A stretch of 64,000 nt of DNA from Streptosporangium canum (GTDB lineage: Bacteria; Actinomycetota; Actinomycetes; Streptosporangiales; Streptosporangiaceae): NCBI RefSeq assembly GCF_900113865.1, contig NZ_FOQY01000039.1:1-64000 (forward strand), in the 5' to 3' direction. The notes beneath the pieces are model-generated. The model was not told where the DNA came from. It did no database searches and saw only the letters and a program-made list of their open reading frames with translations. Every line of letters begins with the position of its first letter. The first letter of the stretch is position 1. The position numbers and the translations under genes were made by a program. Shown one piece after another: positions 43,418 through 53,035 of the stretch.

Positions 43418-44863
43418 GTGACGGCTACCCGCAAGTGGTGGGCGCTGGGAGCGATCTCGCTGGCCACTTTCATGACATATCTGGACAACAACGTGGTCAA
43501 CGTCGCACTGCCGACGATCCAGCGGGACCTCGGGTTGAGCATCTCGGGGCTGGAGTGGATCGTGAGCGGCTACATCCTGGTCTTCGCGGGGCTGATGCTG
43601 GTCGGCGGGCGCCTGGCGGACGTCTTCGGACGGCGGCGGATCTTCATGATCGGTCTCGGCGTGTTCACTGTGGCGTCGCTGGCCGCCGGTCTGGCCACGG
43701 ACGGCACGGGTCTGATCGCCGCCCGGGCGCTGCAGGGCGTCGGCGCCGCGTTCCTCACGCCCACCGCGCTCGCGCTGCTCACCTCGATCTTCCCCGACCC
43801 CCGGGAACGCGCCACGGCGGTCGGCATGTGGAGCGCGGTCGGCGCGCTGGCCCTGGCCCTCGGCCCGCTGACCGGCGGGTTCATCAGCGAGCGGTGGGAC
43901 TGGGGGTGGATCTACCTGATCAACGTGCCGATCGGGATCGCGACCTTCGGGCTCGGCCTGTGGGCGATCAGAGTGGCCTCGCAGGACCGGGTACGGCACA
44001 GCCTGGACGTCCCCGGACTGGTGACGTCCAGCCTGGCGCTGTCCGCGCTGACGTACGGGCTGATCGAGGGCGACGGGGCCGGCTGGACCTCGCCGGAGAT
44101 CCTGGGCGCCTTCGGACTCGCGGTGGCGGCGGCGGTGACGTTCACAGTGATCGAGACCAGGGGCCGGGAGCCGATGATCGACCTGTCGCTGTTCCGGTCG
44201 CGGGTCTTCAGCGGAGGCGTGCTCTCGATGGGGCTGTGGTCGTTCGGGGTGTTCGGGATCTACTTCTTCACCGCGCTCTACCTGCAGAACGCGCTGGGCT
44301 TCTCACCGATGGAGGCCGGGGTCTCGTTCGTGCCCATGGCCCTGGTGATGGCGGTGACCGCGGCCGTGGCCTCGCGGATCAGCGGCGCGCTCGGGACCGC
44401 GCGGACCGTGGCCGCCGGGCTCCTGCTGATGGCCGTGGCGGTGTTCGGGATCTCCTTCATCGGCGAGGGCGGCTCGTTCGGGGACCTGCTGCCGTGGTTC
44501 CTGGTCTACGGGCTGGGCGGCGGCCTGCTGGTGCCGCTCACCACGGCCATCCTGGGCACGCTCCCCACCGGCCGTGCCGGGGTGGCCTCGGGCGTGCTGA
44601 ACGTCTCCCGGGAGATCTTCGGCCTGCTCGGGATCACCGTCCTCGGCGCGATCCTCAACGGCCGGCAGACCTCGATCCTCCGGGACGGCGCCGCGCCGCT
44701 GACGGCCTTCCTGGAGGCCTACCAGTCCACCCTGGTCATCGCGGCGGCCATCGTGCTGGTGGGCGTGCCGGTCAGCCTGTTCGCCCTGCGGACCCCCCGG
44801 ACCCCCCGGACCCCGGAGAGCCTGGAGACGCCCGCCGGGCGCCCCGCCGTGCCGGTGGCGTGA
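43418..44863 (+). CDS. MFS drug efflux transporter, DHA2 family
   Basis: A 481-residue, 14-helix exporter. Motifs: NVVNVALPTIQRDLGLSISG, GGRLADVFGRRRIFMIG (motif A), ALGPLTGGFISERWDWGWIY (motif C region). AGGGGAG lies just before the GTG start. Controlled by the divergent TetR regulator, it probably exports a lipophilic drug or a self-made metabolite. The tail TPRTPRTPESLETPAGRP is repetitive and its last codons seed a degenerate tandem repeat that continues past the stop. Confidence 0.93.
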   Translation: MTATRKWWALGAISLATFMTYLDNNVVNVALPTIQRDLGLSISGLEWIVSGYILVFAGLMLVGGRLADVFGRRRIFMIGLGVFTVASLAAGLATDGTGLIAARALQGVGAAFLTPTALALLTSIFPDPRERATAVGMWSAVGALALALGPLTGGFISERWDWGWIYLINVPIGIATFGLGLWAIRVASQDRVRHSLDVPGLVTSSLALSALTYGLIEGDGAGWTSPEILGAFGLAVAAAVTFTVIETRGREPMIDLSLFRSRVFSGGVLSMGLWSFGVFGIYFFTALYLQNALGFSPMEAGVSFVPMALVMAVTAAVASRISGALGTARTVAAGLLLMAVAVFGISFIGEGGSFGDLLPWFLVYGLGGGLLVPLTTAILGTLPTGRAGVASGVLNVSREIFGLLGITVLGAILNGRQTSILRDGAAPLTAFLEAYQSTLVIAAAIVLVGVPVSLFALRTPRTPRTPESLETPAGRPAVPVA

Positions 44864-44982
44864 GACCGGGCGCCCGCCGCACCGGTGACGTGTGAGAGAC
44901 GGGACCGTGCGCCCCGCCGTACCGGTGCGTGGGAGAAGAGACCGCGCGCCCCGTCGCACCGGTGCGTGGAAGACGGGACCGT
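44839..44982. repeat. Degenerate tandem repeat starting inside the MFS gene end
   Basis: Four related units begin at 44839, 44870, 44909 and 44946 (31, 39, 37 and 37 bases). Each has GCGCCC, then CCGGTG, then GAGAC/GAAGAC and GGGACCG. The first unit encodes the last residues of the MFS protein and its stop codon. The units have diverged by small insertions. Confidence 0.85.
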
Positions 44983-45012
44983 GCCGCCCGCGCCCGTCAC
45001 GGCGCGGGCGGC
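44983..45012. terminator. Bidirectional terminator between MFS and PhoX genes
   Basis: Perfect 12-base inverted repeat GCCGCCCGCGCC (44983-44994) and 45001-45012, loop CGTCAC, between convergent genes. Confidence 0.75.
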
Positions 45013-45019
45013 GCCGGGG

Positions 45020-47104
45020 TCAGGAACCGATCTTCTTGCCCTGCCTGTGCCAGGCGACCACGACGGCCGGGCGGGGCTGGCTGGTGCCGCCGTCGGGCCA
45101 GTGGCTGGTGGGAGCCTCGGGGGTGGCCCCGTTGGTCTCGCCGGGGTGCTGGACGGCCACGAAGACGCTGCGCTGGTCGGGGCTGACCAGCGGGCCGCAG
45201 GTCTCGGCGCCGACCGGGACGCTCAGGAACTGGCGGAGATGGCCGCGCTCGGAGCCGCGGACCGGCATGGCGAACAGGCCGTCGTGGGCGCCGAGCTGGT
45301 TGCCGTCGGTGGAGATCCAGAGGTTGCCCTCGGCGTCGAAGGCGACGTTGTCCGGGCAGGAGATCGGCGAGACCTTGGACTTGTCGAACCCGCCGAAGTA
45401 GGTCGACGGGTCGTCGGGGTCACCGCAGACCAGCGGCAGGGACCAGGCGAAGGTCGTGGCCCCGGCGTCGTTACGGCGCTCGGCGATCTCCAGGATGTGG
45501 CCGTGCTTGTTCGACGGGCGCGGGTTGGCCTCGTCCACCTGGGCCGGGGTCCGGTTGGAGTTGTTGGTCAGCGCGACGTAGACGCCGCCGGTGACCGGGT
45601 TGCGCTCCACGTCCTCGGGACGGTCCATCTTGGTCGCGCCGACCTTGTCGGCCGCCAGGCGGGTATAGACGAGCACCTCCTGGGCGGTCATCCCGGGCAC
45701 GTGCGAGACGTCGCCGGTGACCAGCGGGATCCACTCGCCGGAGCCGTCGAACAGGCCGTCGGCGGGGAGCTTGCCGGTGCCGTCGATCTCCGCGGCCGGG
45801 CTGTCGCCGGTGAACCTGGCCACGTACAGCGTGCCCTCGTCCAGCAGCGTCCGGTTGTGCCGGTCGAAGCCGGGGATGTAGCGCTTCCTGGAGACGAACT
45901 TGTAGACGTACTCGAAGCGGGAGTCGTCTCCCATGTAGGCCACGACGCGGCCGTCCCCGGCCAGGGAGGTGGTGGCGCCCTCGTGGGCCAGCCGTCCGAG
46001 GGCGGTGCGCTTGACCGGGGTGGAGTCGGGGTCGAACGGGTCGATCTCCACGATCCAGCCGAACCTGTTGACCTCGTTGGGGTGCTTGGCCAGGTCGAAC
46101 CGCTCCTCCACCCGGTCGAAGCGGCGGTTGCCGCTCGGGATGCCGGTCGTGGCGCTCACGCCGTACCGGGTGAGGGAGGGCTTCTGCGCCTCGGGCACGC
46201 CGTTGCCGTTGACGAAGTACTGGTTGAAGTTCTCCTCGCCGCTCAGCACCGTGCCCCACGGGGTGGTGCCGCCGGCGCAGTTGTTGAGCATGCCGAGCGG
46301 CCTGGCGCCCGCCGGATCGGCCGCGGTCTTCAGCAGGTCACTGCCCGCGGCCGGGCCGCTGAACGCCATCGGGGTCTGCGCCGTGACACGCCGGTTGTAG
46401 CGGCGGCGGCCCTGCGTGACCAGATTCCACCGGCCCGAGCGGCCCACCCGCTCGACCTCGACCACCGAACCGCCGTGCGCGGCCAGCGCGATCCTGATCT
46501 GCTCCTCCGACGCGGTGTCGCCGCTCTTGTAGCCGCGGAACATCAGGTTCTCATCGGTGTACTCGTGGTTCACCCAGAGCAGGCCGCGCTGCTGCCCCAG
46601 CGGGAAGAACGTCACGAAGTCGCAGTTGTAGCCGAACTGGGCGGCCTGCGCGGCGGCGGTCTGGTTCTCGAAGTCGAAGGCGGGGGCGCCGGGCAGCACC
46701 GGGTCGCCCCAGCGCACCACGGGCGCCGTCTCGTAGCCCTCGGGGACCGTCACCTTGTCGTCGGTGTTCGGCGGGACGGCGGTGAAGCGGAGACCGCTGC
46801 CGCCGTGACGGTCACCGCCGAAGCCGGAGGCGGTCCGCGCCTCCACGGCCGGGTCGGCGGCGGCCGGGACCGCCGTGGTGACTCCCACGCCGGCCACGAG
46901 AGCGCCGAGGGCGCCGGCGCGCAGCACGCCGCGGCGGGACATCGCCTCGGCGACCACATCGCCGAAGTAGGCGTTGTCGCTGGTGTTCAGCACGTCGTGG
47001 GCGCACTGGTTGCCGCACCGGAACCGGCAGGTGAGGGCGGTCCGTCCCCCCTTGTGAGGGCTCGTGAGCAGCGGGAGCAGTCTGCGCGGCGACAGGTTCG
47101 CCAC
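45020..47104 (-). CDS. PhoX family (DUF839) secreted phosphatase
   Basis: A 694-residue protein of the PhoX/DUF839 family, metal-dependent alkaline phosphatases exported by the Tat pathway. The twin-arginine segment is MSRRGVLRAGALGAL at about residue 55, followed by a hydrophobic stretch; the extended N-terminus with CGNQCAHDVLNTSDN is typical of actinobacterial members. Characteristic later blocks: NHEYTDENLMFRGY, NNCAGGTTPWGTVLSGEENF, GRLAHEGATT, and RPEDVERNPVTGGVYVALTN. GTG at 47104 has GGAGG before it. Phosphate scarcity might control it, but no PHO box pattern is visible. Confidence 0.9.
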   Translation of the reverse strand: MANLSPRRLLPLLTSPHKGGRTALTCRFRCGNQCAHDVLNTSDNAYFGDVVAEAMSRRGVLRAGALGALVAGVGVTTAVPAAADPAVEARTASGFGGDRHGGSGLRFTAVPPNTDDKVTVPEGYETAPVVRWGDPVLPGAPAFDFENQTAAAQAAQFGYNCDFVTFFPLGQQRGLLWVNHEYTDENLMFRGYKSGDTASEEQIRIALAAHGGSVVEVERVGRSGRWNLVTQGRRRYNRRVTAQTPMAFSGPAAGSDLLKTAADPAGARPLGMLNNCAGGTTPWGTVLSGEENFNQYFVNGNGVPEAQKPSLTRYGVSATTGIPSGNRRFDRVEERFDLAKHPNEVNRFGWIVEIDPFDPDSTPVKRTALGRLAHEGATTSLAGDGRVVAYMGDDSRFEYVYKFVSRKRYIPGFDRHNRTLLDEGTLYVARFTGDSPAAEIDGTGKLPADGLFDGSGEWIPLVTGDVSHVPGMTAQEVLVYTRLAADKVGATKMDRPEDVERNPVTGGVYVALTNNSNRTPAQVDEANPRPSNKHGHILEIAERRNDAGATTFAWSLPLVCGDPDDPSTYFGGFDKSKVSPISCPDNVAFDAEGNLWISTDGNQLGAHDGLFAMPVRGSERGHLRQFLSVPVGAETCGPLVSPDQRSVFVAVQHPGETNGATPEAPTSHWPDGGTSQPRPAVVVAWHRQGKKIGS

Positions 47105-47242
47105 AGGGGCCTCCAAAGGGGTGCGCGATCGTTCCGGCCGGGACGCTACAGGCACCGGTAGAACCCAAGGTGAACGGCGTTTGCCCCCATGATGAACCAT
47201 TTGTCGTAATCGATTGGCATGCCGACCGGGCATGATGGGTCC

Positions 47243-47689
47243 GTGCCACCTCACAGACCCGACCCCGCCAAGGTCCGCGCCGCGCTGGACGCCCAGCTGA
47301 TCGCACTCGACGAACCGTCCTACGACGGGCCCGGCGACCTTCCGGCGCTGCTGGCGGCGTGCGTGCCGGTGGTGCTGCGGGCCTACGGACGGCAGATCAA
47401 GCCGGAGCGGGAGATCGCGCGCTTCGCCGTACGGCACCTGCTGGACCGGCTGGCGACCGCGGCTCCCGGGCGGACCGTCGAGGTGCGCGTCCCCCCGTAC
47501 GCGGCGGTGCAGTGCGTGGAGGGGCCCCGGCACACCCGGGGCACCCCGCCCAACGTGGTGGAGACCGACGCGCGGACCTGGCTGGAGCTGGCCACGGGAC
47601 GGCTGGCGTGGGCCGAGGCGGTGGCGGCCGGAAAGGTCTCCGCGAGCGGGGCCCGGGCCGACCTGTCGGATTACCTGCCGGTTCGGTAA
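47243..47689 (+). CDS. Sterol-carrier-like conserved protein
   Basis: A 148-residue conserved actinobacterial protein, with an SCP-2-like pattern in its last third: [20 protein letters not shown] then [21 protein letters not shown]. Such proteins are regularly found next to purF in actinomycetes, as here (one gene intervenes). Function unknown; the family-type match suggests binding of a hydrophobic ligand. An ATG at 47219 is an alternative start; GTG at 47243 gives the usual N-terminus. Confidence 0.75.
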   Translation: MPPHRPDPAKVRAALDAQLIALDEPSYDGPGDLPALLAACVPVVLRAYGRQIKPEREIARFAVRHLLDRLATAAPGRTVEVRVPPYAAVQCVEGPRHTRGTPPNVVETDARTWLELATGRLAWAEAVAAGKVSASGARADLSDYLPVR

Positions 47690-47693
47690 ACGC

Positions 47694-47935
47694 CGGGCCC
47701 GGTGTCCGGCGATCCGGGCCCGGTGTCCGGCGATCCGTCCACGGGACCGCCCGTCGGTGCCACGGGCCGGCCCCGGAGCCAGGTGTGGCTCCGGGGCCGA
47801 ATGTGACTCCGAGGCCAGGTGTGGCTCCGGGGCCGGGTATGACTTCAGCCGGGTGCGACCCTCGGTGCGCTCCCGGAGCCGGGTGCGATCCCGGGCGCGG
47901 TCCCGGAACCGGGTGCCGCCCCAGGGGCGTTCCAC
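47694..47935. repeat. Imperfect GC-rich repeats between convergent genes
   Basis: GGGCCCGGTGTCCGGCGATCC occurs twice in a row near 47698-47740 (one copy listed as start-truncated). GCCAGGTGTGGCTCCGGGG occurs near 47779 and again near 47814. More diverged GGAGCCGGGTGCGATCCCGG-like units follow to 47935. No gene supported. Confidence 0.7.
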
Positions 47936-47939
47936 ACGG

Positions 47940-49562
47940 TCACGGCGTGAACTGGCCGCCGAACTTCTCCTGGATGCAGCGCTGCTGGAACTCGGGCGGC
48001 AGGTTCAGGCAGTCGCCGACCTTGCTGTAGAACCAGCTGAGCACCACCACGGCGATGATCAGTGTCAGGACGCTCAGGGCGATGCCCACCCAGGCGCGGC
48101 CGCGGTTGGAGTTCTTGACGACCGCGGCGATGCCGATGATCAGGCCGACGATGGCCGTCAGCGCCCCCAGACCGCACACGACGAGCAGGAAGAGGCTCAC
48201 GATGCCGAGCACGAGCGCGGCGGTGCCGAGTCCCCCGCCCTGCTGGCGCGACCGGTCGTCACCCGGATAGGCCGGGTACGGCGGGCCGCCCGGATAGCCG
48301 GGACCTCCCGGATAGGCGCCTCCCGGCGGCGCCGCCTGGTACGGCTGGCCCGACGGGTAGGACAGGCCGCCCTGCGGCGGGCCCTCGGACGGGTAGGACG
48401 GACCGCCGGCCGGTGGGGCGTACGGCGGCTGCCGCGACGGATCATCCGGCCGGCCCGCCTGGGCGCCGGTGGAGGGCGCGGTTCCGTAGGGACCCATACC
48501 GGAGATGTTCTCCGTCGGAGCCTCGTCGCCCGGCCCGCGGCGGGCCTCTGGGGTGGCCTCGCCGTACGGACCCGAGGGACCTCCGGGCGGAGTCGCCGGG
48601 CCGCCGTACGGGGCCGCGGGGCCGCCGTACGGGGCGCCCGGTCTCGGCGAGTCCGCGGGGAAGCCACCGGCGGGCTGCCCGGATGGCCCGGCTGGCCCGG
48701 CCTGCTCGGATAGCTCGGGCTGCTCGGACGGCTCGGGCTGCCCGAACTGTCCGGACGGCCCAGCCTGCCCAGGCTGCTCAGGTGGCCCGGCCTGCTCGGA
48801 TGGCCTGCCCTGCTCGGATGACCTGGCCTGCTCAGGCTCCTCAGGCTGCCCGGCCTGCTCGGGTTGCCCGGCCTGCTCGGGCTGCCGGTGCGAGGCCGCG
48901 GGGAAGCCCTCGGGGGACGTCGGCGGATCGTAGCGCGAGGGCTGGGCGGCGCTGGGCGGCACGTCCGTGCCGTCCCTGTCGTCCCGGCCGCCCGAGGCCG
49001 GTGACTCCGAGGCGCTCTCCCAGCCCGGGTAGGCAGGTGTGCCACCCGGGATCGGGTAGGAGGGCGTGGTCCCGGCGGCCGGAGTGGCCGGCGACTCGAA
49101 AACGTCGGTGGTGCCCGGATCCGCCTGGACCGGCCTGGGGACCTCCGGCGCGGTGGGCACATCCGGATGCTCCGGCAGCGACGGCTCCTCAGGCGTGGAG
49201 GTCGGCGGCCATCCCGGAGTCTCACCGGGGCCGACAGGCTCGGGCGACCCCGGCGCGGGCTCTTCGGGCTCGGACGGCCGCACGGAAGGCTCGGAAGGGG
49301 GTTCGGGGGACTGACCGGACCGGCCGGTCGGAGGGACGGGCTCGGACGACGAGCGCAGAGGGTCGGCGGGATCGGGCGCCGACCACGTGGAAGGGTCCTC
49401 CGGGCGGAAAACCGTGGAGTCGGAGTCGTCCGGTTCGCCCGGAACGGCCGCCTCTTCGGAGACGCCAGAGGACTGCTCCGGGCCCGCCCCCTCCCGCTCG
49501 GATCGCCGGTCCCGCGACTCGCGCCGCGGGTCAGGCTGGTTGGGATCCTCAGGTGTTGTCAC
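47940..49562 (-). CDS. Pro/Gly/Ser/Glu-rich protein with C-terminal DUF4190 membrane domain
   Basis: A 540-residue protein. Residues 1-430 are low-complexity, Pro/Ser/Glu/Gly-rich and probably disordered. They contain repeated PEQAGQPEQ and related short units, then APYGGPAAPYGGP and PYPAYPG repeats. Residues about 440-510 hold two transmembrane helices, LGTAALVLGIVSLFLLVV and WVGIALSVLTLIIAVVVL, with the DUF4190 linker between. A short tail with two Cys follows. It may sit at the cell envelope with a long disordered arm in the cytoplasm. GGGAGAA lies before the GTG start. Divergent from purF. Confidence 0.8.
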   Translation of the reverse strand: MTTPEDPNQPDPRRESRDRRSEREGAGPEQSSGVSEEAAVPGEPDDSDSTVFRPEDPSTWSAPDPADPLRSSSEPVPPTGRSGQSPEPPSEPSVRPSEPEEPAPGSPEPVGPGETPGWPPTSTPEEPSLPEHPDVPTAPEVPRPVQADPGTTDVFESPATPAAGTTPSYPIPGGTPAYPGWESASESPASGGRDDRDGTDVPPSAAQPSRYDPPTSPEGFPAASHRQPEQAGQPEQAGQPEEPEQARSSEQGRPSEQAGPPEQPGQAGPSGQFGQPEPSEQPELSEQAGPAGPSGQPAGGFPADSPRPGAPYGGPAAPYGGPATPPGGPSGPYGEATPEARRGPGDEAPTENISGMGPYGTAPSTGAQAGRPDDPSRQPPYAPPAGGPSYPSEGPPQGGLSYPSGQPYQAAPPGGAYPGGPGYPGGPPYPAYPGDDRSRQQGGGLGTAALVLGIVSLFLLVVCGLGALTAIVGLIIGIAAVVKNSNRGRAWVGIALSVLTLIIAVVVLSWFYSKVGDCLNLPPEFQQRCIQEKFGGQFTP

Positions 49563-49719
49563 GTCTGTTCTCCCGACGCGTAGGCATGCCGGATACCTCA
49601 CACTCCCCTGCCTGTTTGCGATGAAACAGACCGACACGGCAAAACCCCGACGATTGTTCCGTCAAAGTGGGACATCGGGCAGACCTGCCCCCGGGGTGCG
49701 AGCAACGAAGAGTCCGACC

Positions 49720-49735
49720 TAGACTGAAGCATGTG
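49720..49735 (+). promoter_or_regulatory. purF -10 element with leaderless start
   Basis: TAGACT at 49720-49725 lies 7 bases before the GTG at 49733; no Shine-Dalgarno is present. This matches the leaderless pattern of actinobacterial promoters (TANNNT then about 7 bases to the start codon). Confidence 0.45.
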
Positions 49736-51169
49736 CTGAAGGGCGACGGCCATCTGAGCCATGACCTTGACCCCCAGGACCGACCCCCGAAGGACGCATG
49801 TGGCGTCTTCGGCGTCTGGGCCCCTGGGGAAGAAGTCTCCAAACTCACCTACTACGGGCTGTACGCGCTGCAGCACCGCGGGCAGGAATCCGCGGGCATC
49901 GCAGTCAGCGAGGGCAGCCGGATCCTCGTCTACAAGGACATGGGCCTGGTGTCCCAGGTCTTCGACGAGTCGGTGCTCGGGACCCTCCGCGGCCACCTGG
50001 CCATCGGTCACTGCCGCTACTCGACCACCGGGTCGAGCGTCTGGGAGAACGCCCAGCCGACGCTGAGCTCGACCGAGGAGGGTGGGCTCGCGCTCGCCCA
50101 CAACGGGAATCTGATCAACACCCCGGAGCTGGCCCGGCGTCTCGCTCCGGGTTCGACGAGGGCGACCACCGACACCGAGGTGCTGACGTCGCTGCTGGCC
50201 CAGGACCGCAGCCAGCCCATCGACGACGCGGCCGCCGAGCTCCTGCCCCAGGTCAAGGGCGCGTACTCGCTCGTGTTCATGGACGAGACGACGCTGTACG
50301 CGGCCCGTGACCCGCAGGGCATCCGCCCGCTGGTGCTGGGCCGGCTGGAGCGCGGCTGGGTCGTCGCGTCCGAGACCGCCGCCCTGGACATCGTGGGCGC
50401 CATCTTCGTCCGCGAGATCGAGCCCGGTGAGCTGATCACCATCGACGAGCGCGGCGTGCGGTCCCGCAGGTTCGCGCTGGCTGAGCCCAAGGGCTGCCTG
50501 TTCGAATACGTCTACCTGGCCCGCCCCGACACCACGATCGCCGGGCGCGGCGTGCAGACCACCCGCGTCGAAGTCGGCCGCGTGCTGGCCCGCGAGCACC
50601 CGGTCGACGCCGACCTGGTCATCCCGACGCCCGAGTCGGGCACCCCCGCCGCCGTCGGCTACGCCGAGGAGAGCGGGATCCCGTACGGCCAGGGCCTGGT
50701 CAAGAACTCCTACGTCGGCCGGACCTTCATCCAGCCGTCGCAGACGATCCGCCAGCTCGGCATCCGGCTCAAGCTCAACCCGCTGAAGGAAGTCGTCGCG
50801 GGCAAGCGTTTGGTCGTCGTGGACGACTCGATCGTGCGCGGCAACACCCAGCGGGCGATCGTCAAGATGCTGCGCGAGGCCGGTGCGCGGGAGGTCCACG
50901 TCCGGATCTCCTCCCCCCCGGTCTCCTGGCCGTGCTTCTACGGCATCGACTTCGCCACCCGGGCCGAGCTGATCGCCGGTTCGCTGAGCGTGGAGGAGAT
51001 CCGCGCCTCTCTCGGGGCCGACTCCCTCGGCTACATCTCGCTGGAGGGCCTGACCCAGGCCACCACGATCCCCGCCGAGCGGCTCTGCCGCGCCTGCTTC
51101 GACGGCGTTTACCCGATCGCCATCGACCGCGACAACGTGGGCAAGTACGTCCTGGAGGCCAAGCTTTGA
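49733..51169 (+). CDS. purF: Amidophosphoribosyltransferase PurF
   Basis: A 478-residue enzyme making phosphoribosylamine from PRPP and glutamine, the first committed step of purine synthesis. After a short propeptide the nucleophilic Cys is in KDACGVFGVW. Downstream are YALQHRGQESAGI, the phosphoribosyltransferase motif LVVVDDSIVRGNT, and a C-terminal AERLCRACFDGVYP. Cys pairs suggest an Fe-S cluster, as in the Bacillus type. GTG at 49733 was chosen on the leaderless promoter and the short propeptide. Confidence 0.95.
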   Translation: MLKGDGHLSHDLDPQDRPPKDACGVFGVWAPGEEVSKLTYYGLYALQHRGQESAGIAVSEGSRILVYKDMGLVSQVFDESVLGTLRGHLAIGHCRYSTTGSSVWENAQPTLSSTEEGGLALAHNGNLINTPELARRLAPGSTRATTDTEVLTSLLAQDRSQPIDDAAAELLPQVKGAYSLVFMDETTLYAARDPQGIRPLVLGRLERGWVVASETAALDIVGAIFVREIEPGELITIDERGVRSRRFALAEPKGCLFEYVYLARPDTTIAGRGVQTTRVEVGRVLAREHPVDADLVIPTPESGTPAAVGYAEESGIPYGQGLVKNSYVGRTFIQPSQTIRQLGIRLKLNPLKEVVAGKRLVVVDDSIVRGNTQRAIVKMLREAGAREVHVRISSPPVSWPCFYGIDFATRAELIAGSLSVEEIRASLGADSLGYISLEGLTQATTIPAERLCRACFDGVYPIAIDRDNVGKYVLEAKL

Positions 51170-51269
51170 GCCGCCGCGGCACGGAGACCACGGGGCCGGC
51201 CAGGGAGGCCGCGCTCGGGCGGGCCGACAAGCACAGCACCTCGGTCGTGCGACCGAGGGAGGGGGACGC

Positions 51270-52295
51270 ATGACCAGCTACGCCGCTGCCGGTGTGGACA
51301 TCGACGCGGGCGAGCGCGCCGTCGAGCTGATGAAGTCGAAGGTCGCGCGGTCACGACGGCCCGAGGTGGTGGACGACGCCAGCGGCTTCGCCGGTCTCTT
51401 CGACGCCTCGGCCCTGCTGAGCTACCGCCGTCCGCTGCTGACCACCTCGACCGACGGCGTGGGCACCAAGGTCATGCTGGCGCAGATCCTGGACAAGCAC
51501 GACACGATCGGCATCGACCTGGTCGGCATGGTCGTGGACGACCTGGTGGTCTGCGGCGCCGAGCCGCTGTTCATGACCGACTACATCGCCTGCGGAAAGG
51601 TCGTCCCCGAGCGGATCGCCGAGATCGTGGGCGGCGTCGCCGAGGGCTGCCGCCTGGCGGGCTGCGCCCTGATCGGCGGCGAGACGGCCGAGCACCCCGG
51701 GGCCATGGGCGCCGGCGAGTACGACCTCGCGGGCGCCGCCACCGGCGTGGTGGAGGCCGACAGGATGCTCGGCCGGGACCGGGTGCGCGAGGGCGACGTG
51801 GTGCTGGCGCTGGCCTCCTCCGGCGTGCACTCCAACGGCTACTCGCTGGTCCGGCACATCATCAAGCTCGCCGGGCTCTCCCTGGAGGCCGAGCTCGCCG
51901 AGCTCGGCCGGACCCTGGGCGAGGAGCTGCTGGAGCCGACCAGGATCTACTCCCTGGACTGCCTGGAGCTGGCCCGCTCGATCGACGTCCACGCGTACGC
52001 GCACATCACCGGCGGCGGTCTGGAGGGCAACCTGTCCCGCTCCCTGCCGCCGGAGCTGGACGCGCTGCTGGACCGTTCGTCGTGGACCCCGCCCGCCGTC
52101 TTCGAGGTGCTCGCAGGGCACGGCAAGGTCGCCCAGGCCGACATGGACCGCACCTTCAACCTGGGTGTGGGCATGGCGGCGATCGTCCCCGCCGACGCCG
52201 TCGACCCGGCCCTGGCCCTGCTCAAGGAGCGGGGCCTCCCGGCCTGGGTGCTCGGCGAGGTCGTCCCCGGCACCGGCCGGGCACATTACCGCTAG
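51270..52295 (+). CDS. purM: Phosphoribosylaminoimidazole synthetase PurM
   Basis: A 341-residue AIR synthetase, fifth step of purine synthesis. Typical blocks: TSTDGVGTKVMLAQ, GGETAEHPGAMG, ITGGGLEGNLSRSLP, FNLGVGM. It follows purF by 100 bases in the same direction and may share its transcript. A terminator follows. Confidence 0.95.
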   Translation: MTSYAAAGVDIDAGERAVELMKSKVARSRRPEVVDDASGFAGLFDASALLSYRRPLLTTSTDGVGTKVMLAQILDKHDTIGIDLVGMVVDDLVVCGAEPLFMTDYIACGKVVPERIAEIVGGVAEGCRLAGCALIGGETAEHPGAMGAGEYDLAGAATGVVEADRMLGRDRVREGDVVLALASSGVHSNGYSLVRHIIKLAGLSLEAELAELGRTLGEELLEPTRIYSLDCLELARSIDVHAYAHITGGGLEGNLSRSLPPELDALLDRSSWTPPAVFEVLAGHGKVAQADMDRTFNLGVGMAAIVPADAVDPALALLKERGLPAWVLGEVVPGTGRAHYR

Positions 52296-52316
52296 CCCGG
52301 CGACCCGATGCCAGAA

Positions 52317-52344
52317 GGGCGCCGGCCGTCACCGGCCGGCGCCC
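52317..52344 (+). terminator. purM terminator
   Basis: Perfect 12-base inverted repeat GGGCGCCGGCCG (52317-52328) and 52333-52344, loop TCAC, 22 bases past the purM stop. Confidence 0.8.
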
Positions 52345-52397
52345 CACACCGCAGCTGGGGACCACCTGGTACGGCACGGCCGTCCATCGGCCTCGGC

Positions 52398-52520
52398 GCA
52401 CGCGGAAACACCGGCGCCCCGCCGTACCCGCGAAGGCCGCCGGATCGGGGACGGAGACGACGGCTCCCCGCCGGCGCACCCCGCGCGCGGAAACACCGGT
52501 GCACCGCCGTACCTGTGGAA
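52398..52520. repeat. Two-copy GC-rich repeat downstream of purM
   Basis: A segment GCGGAAACACCGG-C/T-GC followed by CCGCCGTACC occurs near 52402 and again near 52489, about 87 bases apart. No gene is supported in 52296-52651; besides these copies the interval holds the two terminators. Confidence 0.7.
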
Positions 52521-52599
52521 ACCGTTGTCAGGGGCGGACATGCCGAACAGCGCCCCGGATCACCGGGGCGCTGTCACGGGCTGACGCGCAAGGAGAAAA

Positions 52600-52626
52600 C
52601 ACCCGGTGGTCTTCGACCACCGGGTG
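52600..52626 (-). terminator. Terminator of the DUF3073 gene
   Basis: Perfect 12-base inverted repeat CACCCGGTGGTC (52600-52611) and 52615-52626, loop TTC. It is placed 25 bases past the DUF3073 stop on the minus strand. Confidence 0.75.
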
Positions 52627-52651
52627 CCTGCTCACACAACCTGAAGCTCGC

Positions 52652-52885
52652 CTAGCGGCGACCGGGCGACCCTTCGTCCCGGTCGTCTCCGGAGCCGAAG
52701 TCATCGGCGTAATCGGCATACCGATCCGCCAGTTCATCGTAGGAGTCGTCGGCGTCGTCATTGTGGTTGGAGTCGTCTCTGACTCCGAGCTCGTCGCGAA
52801 GACGCTCAAGATCAGTGCCACCGCTGTTGTACTTCAGCTGGCGAGCAACCTTGACCTGCTTGGCCTTTGCTCGGCCGCGCCCCAT
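52652..52885 (-). CDS. DUF3073 domain protein
   Basis: A 77-residue protein conserved in actinobacteria. It begins MGRGRAKAKQVKVARQLKY, with a basic N-terminal helix, then an acidic Asp-rich stretch DDSNHNDDADDSYDELAD. Function unknown. Its place next to purM, convergent, is usual across actinomycetes. Confidence 0.93.
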   Translation of the reverse strand: MGRGRAKAKQVKVARQLKYNSGGTDLERLRDELGVRDDSNHNDDADDSYDELADRYADYADDFGSGDDRDEGSPGRR

Positions 52886-53035
52886 TGGCTCGACCCCCTC
52901 GTGTGGGGTCGTGCCCGACCCCTCGTCGCTAACGCACCACGCACTGACGCCACCTGACTTGAGGCGTCAGCTCTCGTTCGACTACAACCGTACCTGTTTT
53001 ACGCCCGGCTCGGTACGCCGTATGGGCGTGAGGGA

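Noticed and set aside
51170-51273. A 35-codon frame between purF and purM
   Set aside because: No ribosome binding site and Arg/Gly-rich composition; it looks like spacer DNA.
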